Assembly: GCF_902859855.1 (NCBI RefSeq)
Contig: NZ_CADIKH010000031.1
Span: 25,953 to 89,952 of the forward strand
Direction of reading: 5' to 3'
Origin: Paraburkholderia humisilvae
Lineage (GTDB): Bacteria; Pseudomonadota; Gammaproteobacteria; Burkholderiales; Burkholderiaceae
Length of the DNA stretch: 64,000 bases
The notes under the pieces are model-generated. The model was not told where the DNA came from. It did not search any database and worked only from the letters and a program-made list of their open reading frames with translations. The position numbers were made by a program, and so were the translations under genes. Positions 34,527 to 43,027 of this stretch are shown piece after piece (the first letter of the stretch is position 1; every line of letters begins with the position of its first letter).

Positions 34527-36350
34527 ATGGATATGCAAAATAATCAACAGGCGACACTGCACGCTGCTCCAGGTCGAGATCTCTTCGCGCCGCGGCTCTT
34601 CATCGGCATTCTCCAGGGATTTGTCCTGTATCTGCTCATGAACGCCGCGCGTAATGGCGGCGGCATCGCAACTATCCCGCTTCTATTCTTTCCGTTGCTT
34701 CTTGTTACCTTACTCATCCCGTCAGCGCTTATCGTCGGCCTGCAGCGAATGAGGGGGCCTCGGCTCGCGCTGTGGGCCGTCGTGCTCGCCGCAGTGGTGG
34801 CAATGCTTGGCTGTCACGATGCGTGGCGATCGGCAGGCGCTGAAATGGTCGGTATGCAAGCATTCGGCCGCAACGGGGTCTCGCTGCCGTCAGTGGCCGT
34901 GACCTTCTACAGCGGCGTGAGTGTCTTTATCGCGTATTGCCTCATTCTCGCCGGCGAGGCCGCAAGGTCGTGGTTTGCCCCGTACGAGTCGTACTTCGAA
35001 TTCAGCTGGAAACTCGGGCTTCAGGTGTGCCTGTCCGGGTTGTTCGTATGCGCGCTCTTTCTTGTGCTCTGGCTGGGAGCAGCGCTCTTCCTGTTGCTGA
35101 AGTTGCATTTCCTCGAGCAACTCCTGCGCGAATCGTGGTTCAACATTCCCGTGAGCGCGATGGCGTTCGCGTCAGCGTTGCACATCACCGACGTGAGGCC
35201 GGACATTATCCGGGGCTCGCGCACGCTGGTGCTGTCGCTGCTTTCGTGGCTGCTGCTGGTCCTCGTGGTGATCGTTGGCGGATTCCTCGCATCCCTGCCG
35301 TTCACGGGACTCGGGTTGCTATGGGCCACGCGATCGGCCACATGGATCCTGCTCGGCGTCGCGGCGTTAAAAATAGTCCTGCTGAACGCTGTCTTCAAGG
35401 GCGGACCAGGGTCCGATCCCGCACCGCGAGTGCTGCGCGTCTGCATGAGAATTTCATGTCTGATGCTGCCCGTGCTGGTGATACTGGCGACTTACGCGCT
35501 CGCGCTGCGTATTGAGCAGTATGGGTTCACACCGCACCGCATTTTGGCCTGCGCGGGAACGTTCGTGGCTTACTTCTATGCGATCGGCTATGCGTGGGCG
35601 GCGCTTGCTCGCACCGACACGCTCGCGAAGATCGCGCCCGTGAACGTGATCACCGCGTGGGTATCCGTCGCCGTCCTCGTTGCGGTATTCACGCCGTTGG
35701 CCGACCCGGCACGTCTGTCCGTGGACAGCCAGGTAGACCGTCTCCTCGCGGGTAAGGTTGCGCCCGAGAAATTCGATTACAACTTCTTGCGATACCGATC
35801 CGCGAGATACGGACTGCAGGCGCTCGCACGCCTGCAGGGGGAGACGCAGGCACCGAATGCCGCGACCGTCCGCGAATTGAGCGCACAGGCTGCGCGGCAG
35901 TCCAGCCCGGGCCTGTTGGGCGCAGCCCGTCCGGATGCCGCGACGCTCACCCTGAACATCGTGTCGCGCACGCCCGGGCAGCCGGTTCCGGCGTCCTTTC
36001 TGTCGAAGGACTGGAAGCGCGCCGCGCAAAAGTGGATGCTTCCAGGCTGCCTGAACTTTGGCTCGGTGACGTGTGACGCTTACCTCGTCGACCTGACCGG
36101 CGATCACAAGTCTAATGTTGTGCTCTTCCCGAACGGCGGAAATATTGGATTCGTGTTTGACCAGCCCAGCGATGGAGACTGGCAACTGGTCGGCACGTTT
36201 TCGATCGCACCGGACTGCGCTGCGATTCGCGATGCGTTGGCGAAGGGGACTTTTCAGCTCGTTGAACCGCGGCTTCGAGACATTCAGGTCAATGGTGAAC
36301 GCGTCGAAGTCGAGGCGACGCCGGCGCACGGCGAAGCGTGCTCGAAATAG
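34527..36350 (+). CDS. DUF4153-like polytopic membrane protein
   Basis: This 607-residue protein has about 10-12 hydrophobic segments over residues 20-420, starting with LFIGILQGFVLYLLMNAA, and a soluble C-terminal domain of about 180 residues. It matches the general layout of DUF4153 membrane proteins of unknown function. The soluble domain contains LPGCLNFGSVTCDAYLVDL with a possible disulfide. The next gene, 34 bases downstream, encodes a small exported protein and is probably co-transcribed. Function cannot be told. The start could also be ATG 34533. Confidence 0.75.
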   Translation: MDMQNNQQATLHAAPGRDLFAPRLFIGILQGFVLYLLMNAARNGGGIATIPLLFFPLLLVTLLIPSALIVGLQRMRGPRLALWAVVLAAVVAMLGCHDAWRSAGAEMVGMQAFGRNGVSLPSVAVTFYSGVSVFIAYCLILAGEAARSWFAPYESYFEFSWKLGLQVCLSGLFVCALFLVLWLGAALFLLLKLHFLEQLLRESWFNIPVSAMAFASALHITDVRPDIIRGSRTLVLSLLSWLLLVLVVIVGGFLASLPFTGLGLLWATRSATWILLGVAALKIVLLNAVFKGGPGSDPAPRVLRVCMRISCLMLPVLVILATYALALRIEQYGFTPHRILACAGTFVAYFYAIGYAWAALARTDTLAKIAPVNVITAWVSVAVLVAVFTPLADPARLSVDSQVDRLLAGKVAPEKFDYNFLRYRSARYGLQALARLQGETQAPNAATVRELSAQAARQSSPGLLGAARPDAATLTLNIVSRTPGQPVPASFLSKDWKRAAQKWMLPGCLNFGSVTCDAYLVDLTGDHKSNVVLFPNGGNIGFVFDQPSDGDWQLVGTFSIAPDCAAIRDALAKGTFQLVEPRLRDIQVNGERVEVEATPAHGEACSK

Positions 36351-36384
36351 CGGCGACTGGCGTAACAGAGGCCAAAGGTAAAAC

Positions 36385-36816
36385 ATGAGACGACTGTTAC
36401 TCGCTGCGCTCGCAGCCACCTGTTTCGTGACTTGCGTTCGGGCGCAAAGCAACGCGTCCGGCCCGTTTGTCACGCCGTCGGGCGAACTGCTATTCGCGCG
36501 CGTCGACGGCGATTTCGTCGGGATGCTCGACAAGCAGATCTTCGATCGCTTCGGCGCGAACACGCTCACGCATTTCGATGACGTCGGCAATGCAAATCAC
36601 ACCATCACGCGCATGCTTGTACAGTCCGATTCCGGACCGGTGCTGTACGACTTTCGCCAGCACCCGCCACTCGTGCAGCGCTTGAGTAAGGGGATGACGG
36701 TCAAGCGCGTGTTCTGGCAAGACGATGAAGTCGTGATGCAAGGCTCGCAGGGCTGGTTCCGATTCAAAAGTGGCATGTTGACGAAGTTGCAGTCGTCCAC
36801 CACGACTTACCATTGA
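36385..36816 (+). CDS. Small exported protein of unknown function
   Basis: This 143-residue protein has a signal peptide (RRLLLAALAATCFVTCVRAQ, cleavage near 20). The mature part is rich in beta-strand pattern with VDGDFVGMLDKQIFDRFG and WQDDEVVMQGSQGWFRF. AAAGG precedes the ATG. It follows the DUF4153-like membrane gene and may act with its periplasmic domain. I do not recognise a family. Confidence 0.75.
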   Translation: MRRLLLAALAATCFVTCVRAQSNASGPFVTPSGELLFARVDGDFVGMLDKQIFDRFGANTLTHFDDVGNANHTITRMLVQSDSGPVLYDFRQHPPLVQRLSKGMTVKRVFWQDDEVVMQGSQGWFRFKSGMLTKLQSSTTTYH

Positions 36817-36848
36817 ATGCGCGTCGAGCACGCCGTTGCCTTTCTCCG

Positions 36849-36947
36849 ATGAGCGGTCATTCGACATCCGACGGTGAATTGCCGACAATCGCGCAACGGG
36901 TGATGCGCGACCTGAACAGGTTGAAACAACTGCTCGAAGCAGGGTAA
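36849..36947 (+). CDS. Possible 32-residue peptide
   Basis: ATG 36849 to TAA encodes a 32-residue peptide ending in an amphipathic helix (PTIAQRVMRDLNRLKQLLEAG). There is no Shine-Dalgarno. It may be a chance frame or a tail of a lost gene; the helix-like pattern is the only support. Confidence 0.25.
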   Translation: MSGHSTSDGELPTIAQRVMRDLNRLKQLLEAG

Positions 36948-37080
36948 TCGTGACGATACGTCGTCGGTCGCGTGTCTATTCGCGCATTCGTGAAATGCAA
37001 ATCACCTTAACGGTGCTTTCCAAATGGCAATAGATTGCTTCGCGCCCCCGTACCGGCTGCGTAATATCGGCGCTTTCATC

Positions 37081-38151
37081 ATGTACGCTCCGGTGCAAGG
37101 TCCGATGGCTTATTATCTCGACGACGCGCAGCGCCAGACGCTCGCGCGACGCGCAAGGTCGTGGCTGTGGCGCAGCGAAGGCCCAACGTGGTTGCTGATT
37201 GCCGCGGTCTATACAAGCTGGTTCGGGCTTGCGCTGCACGCAAGGCAACTTGGCTTGCCGCTGACCACCGTGCTGTTGACCGTCGCGACCACGTGGTACA
37301 CGTCTTTGCAGCACGAACTCGTGCATGGCCATCCGACGCGCTCGCCGGCCGTCAACGCGCTGTTCGGCATCGCGCCGCTGTCAGTCTGGTTTCCGTACGC
37401 GCTATATCGCGCCGAGCATCTGCGTCATCACGACGACGAGCGGCTGACGTCGGCCGACGATCCCGAGAGCTACTTCCTATCGTGGCGCCGATGGCGTGCC
37501 ACGTCCGCGCCGATGCACGCGCTGCTGACGTTTCGCAACACGTTTGTCGGACGGGTCGCGATCGGGCCCGCGTTCACCATCGCCGCGGTGCTGACGCAAG
37601 CGTGTCGCAAGGTGGCGGCCGGCGATCTGCGCGAGGCGGGGATGTGGGTCGCGCATCTCGGGTTACTTGCACTGCTGCTTGTCTGGCTCGAACGCGAGTG
37701 CGGCATTGGCCCATTGCGGTTTCTGGCTGGCGTCGCGTATCCGGCGCTGTCGCTCGGCGCGGTGCGCTCGTTCCGGGAGCACCGGCCCGCGGCGCAGGTG
37801 GCCGAGCGTAGCGTGATCAATGAATCGGGGTGGTTCTGGCGGCTGTTATTCCTGAACAACAACTATCACCTTGTGCATCACGATTTGCCGGGCGTGCCGT
37901 GGTTTGCGCTGCGGCGCGTCTATCTCGAACGGCGCGCCCGCTATTGCGAGCGCAGCGGTCATTTCGTGGTCGCTGGCTATCGGCGCTGGTTCGCGGAATT
38001 CGCTTTCCGCTGTGCCGAGCCGGTGCGGCATCCGCTCGACGCGGTGATGTACCGGGCCGGGGCGATGCGGCACTCGCGCGATGTCGTGCCGGATGCGGCG
38101 CATCCGGTGCGTCGCGACGGCCTCGTGCGTCGTCGCGGCGATGTCACCTGA
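37081..38151 (+). CDS. Fatty acid desaturase-family protein
   Basis: This is a membrane di-iron desaturase or hydroxylase of 356 residues from ATG 37081. The three histidine clusters are HELVHGH (near 77), HLRHH (near 114) and NNNYHLVHH (near 262), all intact. Hydrophobic segments lie between the first and second pairs. Starts at 37024, 37081 and 37108 are all possible and none has a good ribosome binding site. The start of the PhnD-like gene lies 24 bases after the stop. The lipid or other substrate is unknown; related proteins act on fatty acids, alkanes or carotenoid-like chains. Confidence 0.83.
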   Translation: MYAPVQGPMAYYLDDAQRQTLARRARSWLWRSEGPTWLLIAAVYTSWFGLALHARQLGLPLTTVLLTVATTWYTSLQHELVHGHPTRSPAVNALFGIAPLSVWFPYALYRAEHLRHHDDERLTSADDPESYFLSWRRWRATSAPMHALLTFRNTFVGRVAIGPAFTIAAVLTQACRKVAAGDLREAGMWVAHLGLLALLLVWLERECGIGPLRFLAGVAYPALSLGAVRSFREHRPAAQVAERSVINESGWFWRLLFLNNNYHLVHHDLPGVPWFALRRVYLERRARYCERSGHFVVAGYRRWFAEFAFRCAEPVRHPLDAVMYRAGAMRHSRDVVPDAAHPVRRDGLVRRRGDVT

Positions 38152-38175
38152 GCGGCGGTGTGCGATGGAAGCGAG

Positions 38176-39000
38176 ATGACGACGCACTGGGTGGCCGCAC
38201 TGCCGATGTACAACGTCACGCCGACACATGGCGCGCTCTGGCGCGCGTTTCTGCAGGATGTCGTGACGCTCGCGTTCGGCGAGGATGCGGCGAACCACGT
38301 GTCGCTGCTCGACGAACCGTTCGGCGATTTGTACGGGTTGTGGCGACGTGGCGATCTGCTGCTGTCGCAGACCTGCGGCTATCCGCTCGTGCATGAGCTG
38401 GGAAGCCACGTCGACGTCGTCGCGACGCCGATGTTCGATGCCCATGGCTGCGAGGGCGCGCGCTACCGCAGTGTCATCGTCGTGTGCTCAAACGGCGGCG
38501 CGCACGCTATCGACACGCTGGCCGATTGCCGCGGAATGCGGGCCGCGTATAACAGCGAAGACTCGAACAGCGGCATGAACGCATTGCGTCACGCAGTCGC
38601 GCCGCATGCACGCAACGGACGTTTCTTTGCGTCCACCGTCCGGACCGGCTCGCATCTACGCTCGTTGGGTACGATCGCGGAGGGAGGGGCTGACGTCGCC
38701 GCGATCGACTGCGTGACTTTTGCGTATGTGCAGGACGATTTGCCGGATCTCGCGAAGCACGTGCGCGTGATTGGCGTCACGGCGAGTGCACCGGGTCTGC
38801 CGCTGATCGCGTCACGTGCGCTCGGTCCCGAGCGCCTGTCACGCGTGCGCGACGCACTGGACGTCGCGCTGTCGGCCGACCCTGAGCGGGCGCGGCGGTT
38901 GCGTGTAACGGGTTTTGCGCGGCTCACGCGCCACGACTACGCGGAGATCGAAACGCTCGAGCGCGACGCGATCGCACGAGGTTACGCGACGCTGGCCTGA
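38176..39000 (+). CDS. PhnD-like substrate-binding protein lacking a signal peptide
   Basis: This 274-residue protein has the fold of phosphate/phosphonate-binding PhnD proteins: ALPMYNVTPTHGALW at the N-terminus, GDLLLSQTCGYPL (near 59-71), and the second-lobe motif AYNSEDSNSGMNALR. No signal peptide precedes the domain, unlike true periplasmic binding proteins, and no permease or ATPase genes adjoin it. GGAAGCGAG precedes the ATG. Coupling to the desaturase gene (24-base gap) is clear. It may be a cytosolic sensor or binding protein; the ligand is unknown. Confidence 0.8.
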   Translation: MTTHWVAALPMYNVTPTHGALWRAFLQDVVTLAFGEDAANHVSLLDEPFGDLYGLWRRGDLLLSQTCGYPLVHELGSHVDVVATPMFDAHGCEGARYRSVIVVCSNGGAHAIDTLADCRGMRAAYNSEDSNSGMNALRHAVAPHARNGRFFASTVRTGSHLRSLGTIAEGGADVAAIDCVTFAYVQDDLPDLAKHVRVIGVTASAPGLPLIASRALGPERLSRVRDALDVALSADPERARRLRVTGFARLTRHDYAEIETLERDAIARGYATLA

Positions 39001-39292
39001 TCAAATGCCTTCGCTAAGCCCTCTGCATCGAACGCGCGCTCGCCCGGATGCGTGACCCGGGGGCCGACGATTGCCTTCAGCGCAGGATCGCGTGCCGCTG
39101 GCGGCCGGGATGCGCGATGCGGCACTGCAGCACATCGCCTTCCTGCGTCAGGTCGCCCAGCGGGCCAGCGTTACGCAGGCTTTTGATGAGTTGACGGGGA
39201 GAGCCCATGACACCGGGCTTCGCAGCGTTCTCCCTGCACGCGCGGAACCGGACGCAGGACGCGCGCACGCATGAGTCCTGCGTCCGCCCCAT

Positions 39293-40594
39293 TCACTCGC
39301 TGCGGGTCCATTCGACATTGGCGCCCACCGACCGCAGGTTTTCGACGAAGCGCGGATGCGCGCGCCGGATCGGCAGCGCATTCATGATCTCGGAGCGGCC
39401 TTCGATGCTGGCTGCGACCATCAGCAGTGCAATCGCCACACGGATAATGTACGGGCTCTCGACGCGCGCCGGACTTAGCGCCAGGCCGCCGAACGTGATC
39501 AGCCGGTGCGGATCGGACAGGAACACATGTGCACCGAACTTCGACAGCTCGCTGGTCCAGCCCATTGCACCGTCATAGACCTTGTTCCAGAACATCGCGC
39601 TGCCTTCGGCTTGCACGCCGAGCGCGACGAAGATCGGCAGCAGGTCGACCGGCAGATAAGGCCAGGGCGCCGCTTCGACCTTGGCGAGAATATTCTGTGT
39701 GAACGGTCGGCGTACCTGCATCGGACCGTTGCTCCGTGCGCGTGACCAACCGTCCCGATGCACGACGTTGACGCCGAACTTGGCGAATGTCCTGTCGATC
39801 AATGGAAACTGCTCGGGTGCGGAATTTCTGACCGCGATATCGCCACCGGTGATCGCGCCCAGCGCAAGAAAGGTGGCGATCTCGTGGAAGTCCTCACTGA
39901 AGCGGAACTCGCCGCCGCCGAGCCGCCGGCTGCCGGTCACGCTGAGCCGCGATGTACCGATGCCTTCGAGCTTGACGCCGAGCATGGCGAGAAAGCGGCA
40001 GAACTCCTGCACGTGAGGTTCGGATGCCGCGTTGACGAGCGTCGAGGTTCCTTCCGCGGCTGCCGCGCACAGCGCGAAGTTCTCGGTGGTGGTCACGGAG
40101 GCATAGTCCAGCCAGTGATCGTTCGCGGCCATGCCCCGGTCGTGACGCACGAGCAGCGAATCGTCGGTGCGCTCCACGCGAGCGCCAAACCGTTCGAACA
40201 CCTCGACATGCGGGTCGATCTCACGCACACCGAGCGTGCAGCCCTTCACGTCGCTCTCCAGCCGCGCTACGCCGAAACGCGCGAGCAGAGGCGGTATCAG
40301 CATGATCGACGAGCGCATCTCCTCGGGCAGTCTGTGCGTCGCTGGATCGAAGGTGGTCGCGTGGTGATGCAGATCGAGCATGCCCGTTGAAAAATCCATC
40401 GATACTTCGCTGCCAAGCGCGCGGAAGATATCGAGAATTTTTTTGACGTCGGTGATCTCCGGCACGCCGATCAGACGCACGGGTTGATCGGTGAGCAAGG
40501 TCGCGCAAAGAATCGGCAGTACAGCGTTCTTGTTGGCGGACGGTACGATTTCCCCGCGTAACGGAGTGCCGCCGTGGACGATCAGGTTGGACAT
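39293..40594 (-). CDS. UDP-N-acetylglucosamine 1-carboxyvinyltransferase, second MurA-type copy
   Basis: This 433-residue EPSP/MurA-fold transferase moves enolpyruvate from PEP to UDP-GlcNAc. It keeps the KN pair at the start (SANKNAVLPILCATLL, near 20-35) and a cysteine in the catalytic loop (DVKGCTLGVREID, matching GGCAIGxRPxD). The loop is rewritten compared with housekeeping MurA, and the gene is not in a division or hisGD-like locus, so this is a paralogue (MurA2 or a natural-product enzyme). The ATG at 40594 begins the family sequence. The G1 peptidase upstream is separated by a strong terminator. Confidence 0.88.
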   Translation of the reverse strand: MSNLIVHGGTPLRGEIVPSANKNAVLPILCATLLTDQPVRLIGVPEITDVKKILDIFRALGSEVSMDFSTGMLDLHHHATTFDPATHRLPEEMRSSIMLIPPLLARFGVARLESDVKGCTLGVREIDPHVEVFERFGARVERTDDSLLVRHDRGMAANDHWLDYASVTTTENFALCAAAAEGTSTLVNAASEPHVQEFCRFLAMLGVKLEGIGTSRLSVTGSRRLGGGEFRFSEDFHEIATFLALGAITGGDIAVRNSAPEQFPLIDRTFAKFGVNVVHRDGWSRARSNGPMQVRRPFTQNILAKVEAAPWPYLPVDLLPIFVALGVQAEGSAMFWNKVYDGAMGWTSELSKFGAHVFLSDPHRLITFGGLALSPARVESPYIIRVAIALLMVAASIEGRSEIMNALPIRRAHPRFVENLRSVGANVEWTRSE

Positions 40595-40695
40595 GTTCGG
40601 GAAAGATTGAGAATGAAGGACGCGAGGCCGATATGATGCCATCGCGTGGGGCCGTACGGTGCGGCGGTTCGCGCGGTTGGGGCGGCGCGCTGCTG

Positions 40696-40723
40696 AAAAA
40701 GGCCGCCGCGTTGCACGGCGGCC
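40696..40723 (-). terminator. Rho-independent terminator of the G1 peptidase gene
   Basis: On the minus strand GGCCGCCG-TGCAACG-CGGCGGCC forms a perfect 8-bp GC stem with a 7-base loop, followed by TTTTT. It lies about 100 bases beyond the stop at 40821. Confidence 0.88.
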
Positions 40724-40820
40724 GTCATTGCAGTGATCAGGCGTCAGCGATACCGAACGACGTGCAGGAACGCATCGTCCCGTGTCGGCCATTTCACCAT
40801 TAGCTTCATTCCCGCCGTCT

Positions 40821-41753
40821 TCAGGCGCTCCCTTCCCAGAGCACTAACGCGGTGGTGGGCGAGGCGATATACGACTGGGTCAGCGACTTGCCGCCGCTGC
40901 CCCCGATATTGGTAATCGAACCGCCCGTCGACAGATTGAAACTATGGTGCTGCGTGCCGGCGCTAATGTTAGAAAACGCCGCCGGAGAGAAGTCGGGGAG
41001 ATCGGCTGAGATCCCCTCTACGATCCACTCCGCCCGGGTGCCGACTGAGGTGATGCCGGGCCGCGCGGTAATGCCGACACTGGTGGCTTGCTGCGTCCTG
41101 TAGTTCATCATCGAGACAAAGCCTTGACCCGGTTCGGGCGCGCAAACGAGAAACGACACCTGGTCGCCCGGCTGAATGGCGAAATTGGTGACCTGCACCG
41201 CGGGGTCTTTGTACTGGCTCGTATACCACTCTGTCCAAGCCCAGTAGTTCACGCTGCTGCCGGTGATCGTGGCTGCCGTGCCCGCCTGCAATAGCTCGTA
41301 TGACGTCGGGTCGGAGCCGTCCAGACCGACCCAGAAACCGACCGTCAACGACGTGGAAGGGTCGCCGGCAACCGGAAAGATCGCCGGCACGACCCATTCC
41401 GCGAACACCGTGTTAGCGGGCTCGTAGGGGGAAAAGCCTTGTGCCCCCGTCGACACGACAACGCCACCCCAGCCTGACGGGCTGAAGTCCGCCTTCGACG
41501 GGCGTTGACGATCGCGTCCGCTCATGATCGGGTCTATCTCAAGTTCTGCCTTGACCATATGCAGCCGCGGCGCGCGGCGAAAAGCCCGCTGCCAGAGCCG
41601 CATCAGCTGCGGTTCCGTCTTCGCGTCGGGTCTGCGTGGGAAGCCATGCCGTCGAAGTTGCCGCGCATCCGCCTGTTGCGGGTCAAATTCTGCGGGCGGC
41701 GCTTCATAGGTATGAAACCGGCTCAGTGCATCGTGGGGTGAGGGATGTTCCAT
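40821..41753 (-). CDS. G1 family (eqolisin) glutamic endopeptidase
   Basis: This 310-residue protein is a bacterial glutamic peptidase homologue. The catalytic domain (about 88-310) has SGWGGVVV, FAEWVVPA, WVGLDGSD, the predicted catalytic Gln 156 in ELLQAGT, and the catalytic Glu in AEWIVEG (242-248). About 85 charged N-terminal residues form a probable propeptide; there is no evident Sec signal. The family is acid-active and best known from fungi. GGAGG lies 8 bases before ATG 41753. A classical terminator follows. Confidence 0.88.
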   Translation of the reverse strand: MEHPSPHDALSRFHTYEAPPAEFDPQQADARQLRRHGFPRRPDAKTEPQLMRLWQRAFRRAPRLHMVKAELEIDPIMSGRDRQRPSKADFSPSGWGGVVVSTGAQGFSPYEPANTVFAEWVVPAIFPVAGDPSTSLTVGFWVGLDGSDPTSYELLQAGTAATITGSSVNYWAWTEWYTSQYKDPAVQVTNFAIQPGDQVSFLVCAPEPGQGFVSMMNYRTQQATSVGITARPGITSVGTRAEWIVEGISADLPDFSPAAFSNISAGTQHHSFNLSTGGSITNIGGSGGKSLTQSYIASPTTALVLWEGSA

Positions 41754-42200
41754 GAATAGGTTCCTCCAGTTCGGTCCTACCGATCGGGAGTCAGTCGAAC
41801 CGGTAGAACGGGGGACATCGAAACACGACTCGCGGAGCTCCGACGGACTCCGTCGAACAGACGCTCTTTACGCGTGAGGCCTGTCCGGCGGCGAACGTTT
41901 GCGTAGCGGGTAGGGACACGTAGTCCGGCAGTGACGGTCGGAAAGCGCGCGGCGCATGGAGTCCTTTGTCTAGAACGGCTCGGCGAATCCGCGTTTTCAA
42001 TCCCGCGGACGAAGGAGCTGACCCACTCCGATGCCGGCTTACAAAAGCCTGCCGGCGTAGTGACGCACGCGCGTGGCAGCGCACTCGCTCGAAGGTGGGC
42101 GGGCCTGATTGGAAACTGCCGATGCATCGGTTCGATGTATTCCGATTCCCCCACAGAACATGGGTGACTTGGAACTATACTGGGGGACCTGGAGGATTCA
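41754..42200. other. Divergent intergenic region, G1 peptidase and unknown gene
   Basis: No gene is supported in these 447 bases. TATACT at 42176-42181 is a fair -10 box for the rightward gene, 20 bases ahead of its start, but its -35 region is poor and the spacing to the start is short. Confidence 0.4.
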
Positions 42201-43007
42201 ATGACCGATCAAGACAGACTGCATCCACTACGTCCGCTCCTGAAAAATTGGGTTTGGGAGCGGGGTCGAGTCGGGACTCGCTATCTGGACTGCGTCGATG
42301 GCGAAATCAAGTTTGATGACGGCAAGAAATCGCGTTTCGCAGCAGAGAAGTATTTCTACGTGCCGCTCGATAAGGACCGTGAAGCCGATGATGCATCTGC
42401 GGAGGGTCCTGCGATTCAGGAGGCGGCACTTGCGCGGTTTTTACGGGCTGCGCAGTTGGGCAAGCCGGAGGAAGCCGGTTCTGTAGCGGAGGTTCAGCGC
42501 GCCGTGCAGGACTGTGTGGATCTCGGCCTGTACAGCGCGTATCAATCGGAGGCTCGACAGGCATTTACCCGCTATGCACAGGAGCCGATGTTCGAGGACG
42601 AGATTCGGGCAGCGGTTATCGACGAGATCCGGCGTATTTACGTCGGTATGCGGGAGCAACTGGCGCTGTACGATTTCAGTGTGCTTTACGGCTTGCCTCT
42701 GCCGCTGCTGATCAACGAGACGCCCTTCATCGACTGGCGCGTGCACGCCAGTCCGGCACTTCCGTTTGTATCGCTTCCGCTGGGACCTTATTGTTTGCTG
42801 GTAGGCGGGCCGTCGGGCAGAAAAAGCCGAAGCGGCCCGGTGGTCTGGAAGCCCGCTGCCACGATGGGTCCATTGAAGGACCACAACCGCCGGATTGCGG
42901 AGCACGCACGGCTGTGGCTGGTGGCGACCACGGATGACCAACTCATCGCGGCACAAAGCCGTCTTGCTGTGGCAATGGAGTCAAGGCAAGAGGATGCGAA
43001 GCCCTAG
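42201..43007 (+). CDS. Hypothetical protein, DUF4238-like
   Basis: This 268-residue soluble protein has a mixed N-terminal region (NWVWERGRVGTRYLDCVDGEIKF), a helical middle, and a C-terminal part that reads LLINETPFIDWRVHASPALPFVSLPLGPYCLLVGG in the manner of the ending of DUF4238 proteins. The N-terminal HYLP motif of that family is not seen, so the assignment is weak. GGAGG precedes the ATG. It is convergent with the glucan synthase gene, with a 20-base gap. No function can be given. Confidence 0.7.
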   Translation: MTDQDRLHPLRPLLKNWVWERGRVGTRYLDCVDGEIKFDDGKKSRFAAEKYFYVPLDKDREADDASAEGPAIQEAALARFLRAAQLGKPEEAGSVAEVQRAVQDCVDLGLYSAYQSEARQAFTRYAQEPMFEDEIRAAVIDEIRRIYVGMREQLALYDFSVLYGLPLPLLINETPFIDWRVHASPALPFVSLPLGPYCLLVGGPSGRKSRSGPVVWKPAATMGPLKDHNRRIAEHARLWLVATTDDQLIAAQSRLAVAMESRQEDAKP

Positions 43008-43027
43008 CCGAACTCGTTGAATCCGCG

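Noticed and set aside
39001..39292. Possible short gene between the PhnD-like gene and murA (both strands)
   Set aside because: The minus-strand frame has a faint LTQEGDVLQCRI resemblance to a hydrolase tail but no supporting domain; too short and uncertain to annotate.
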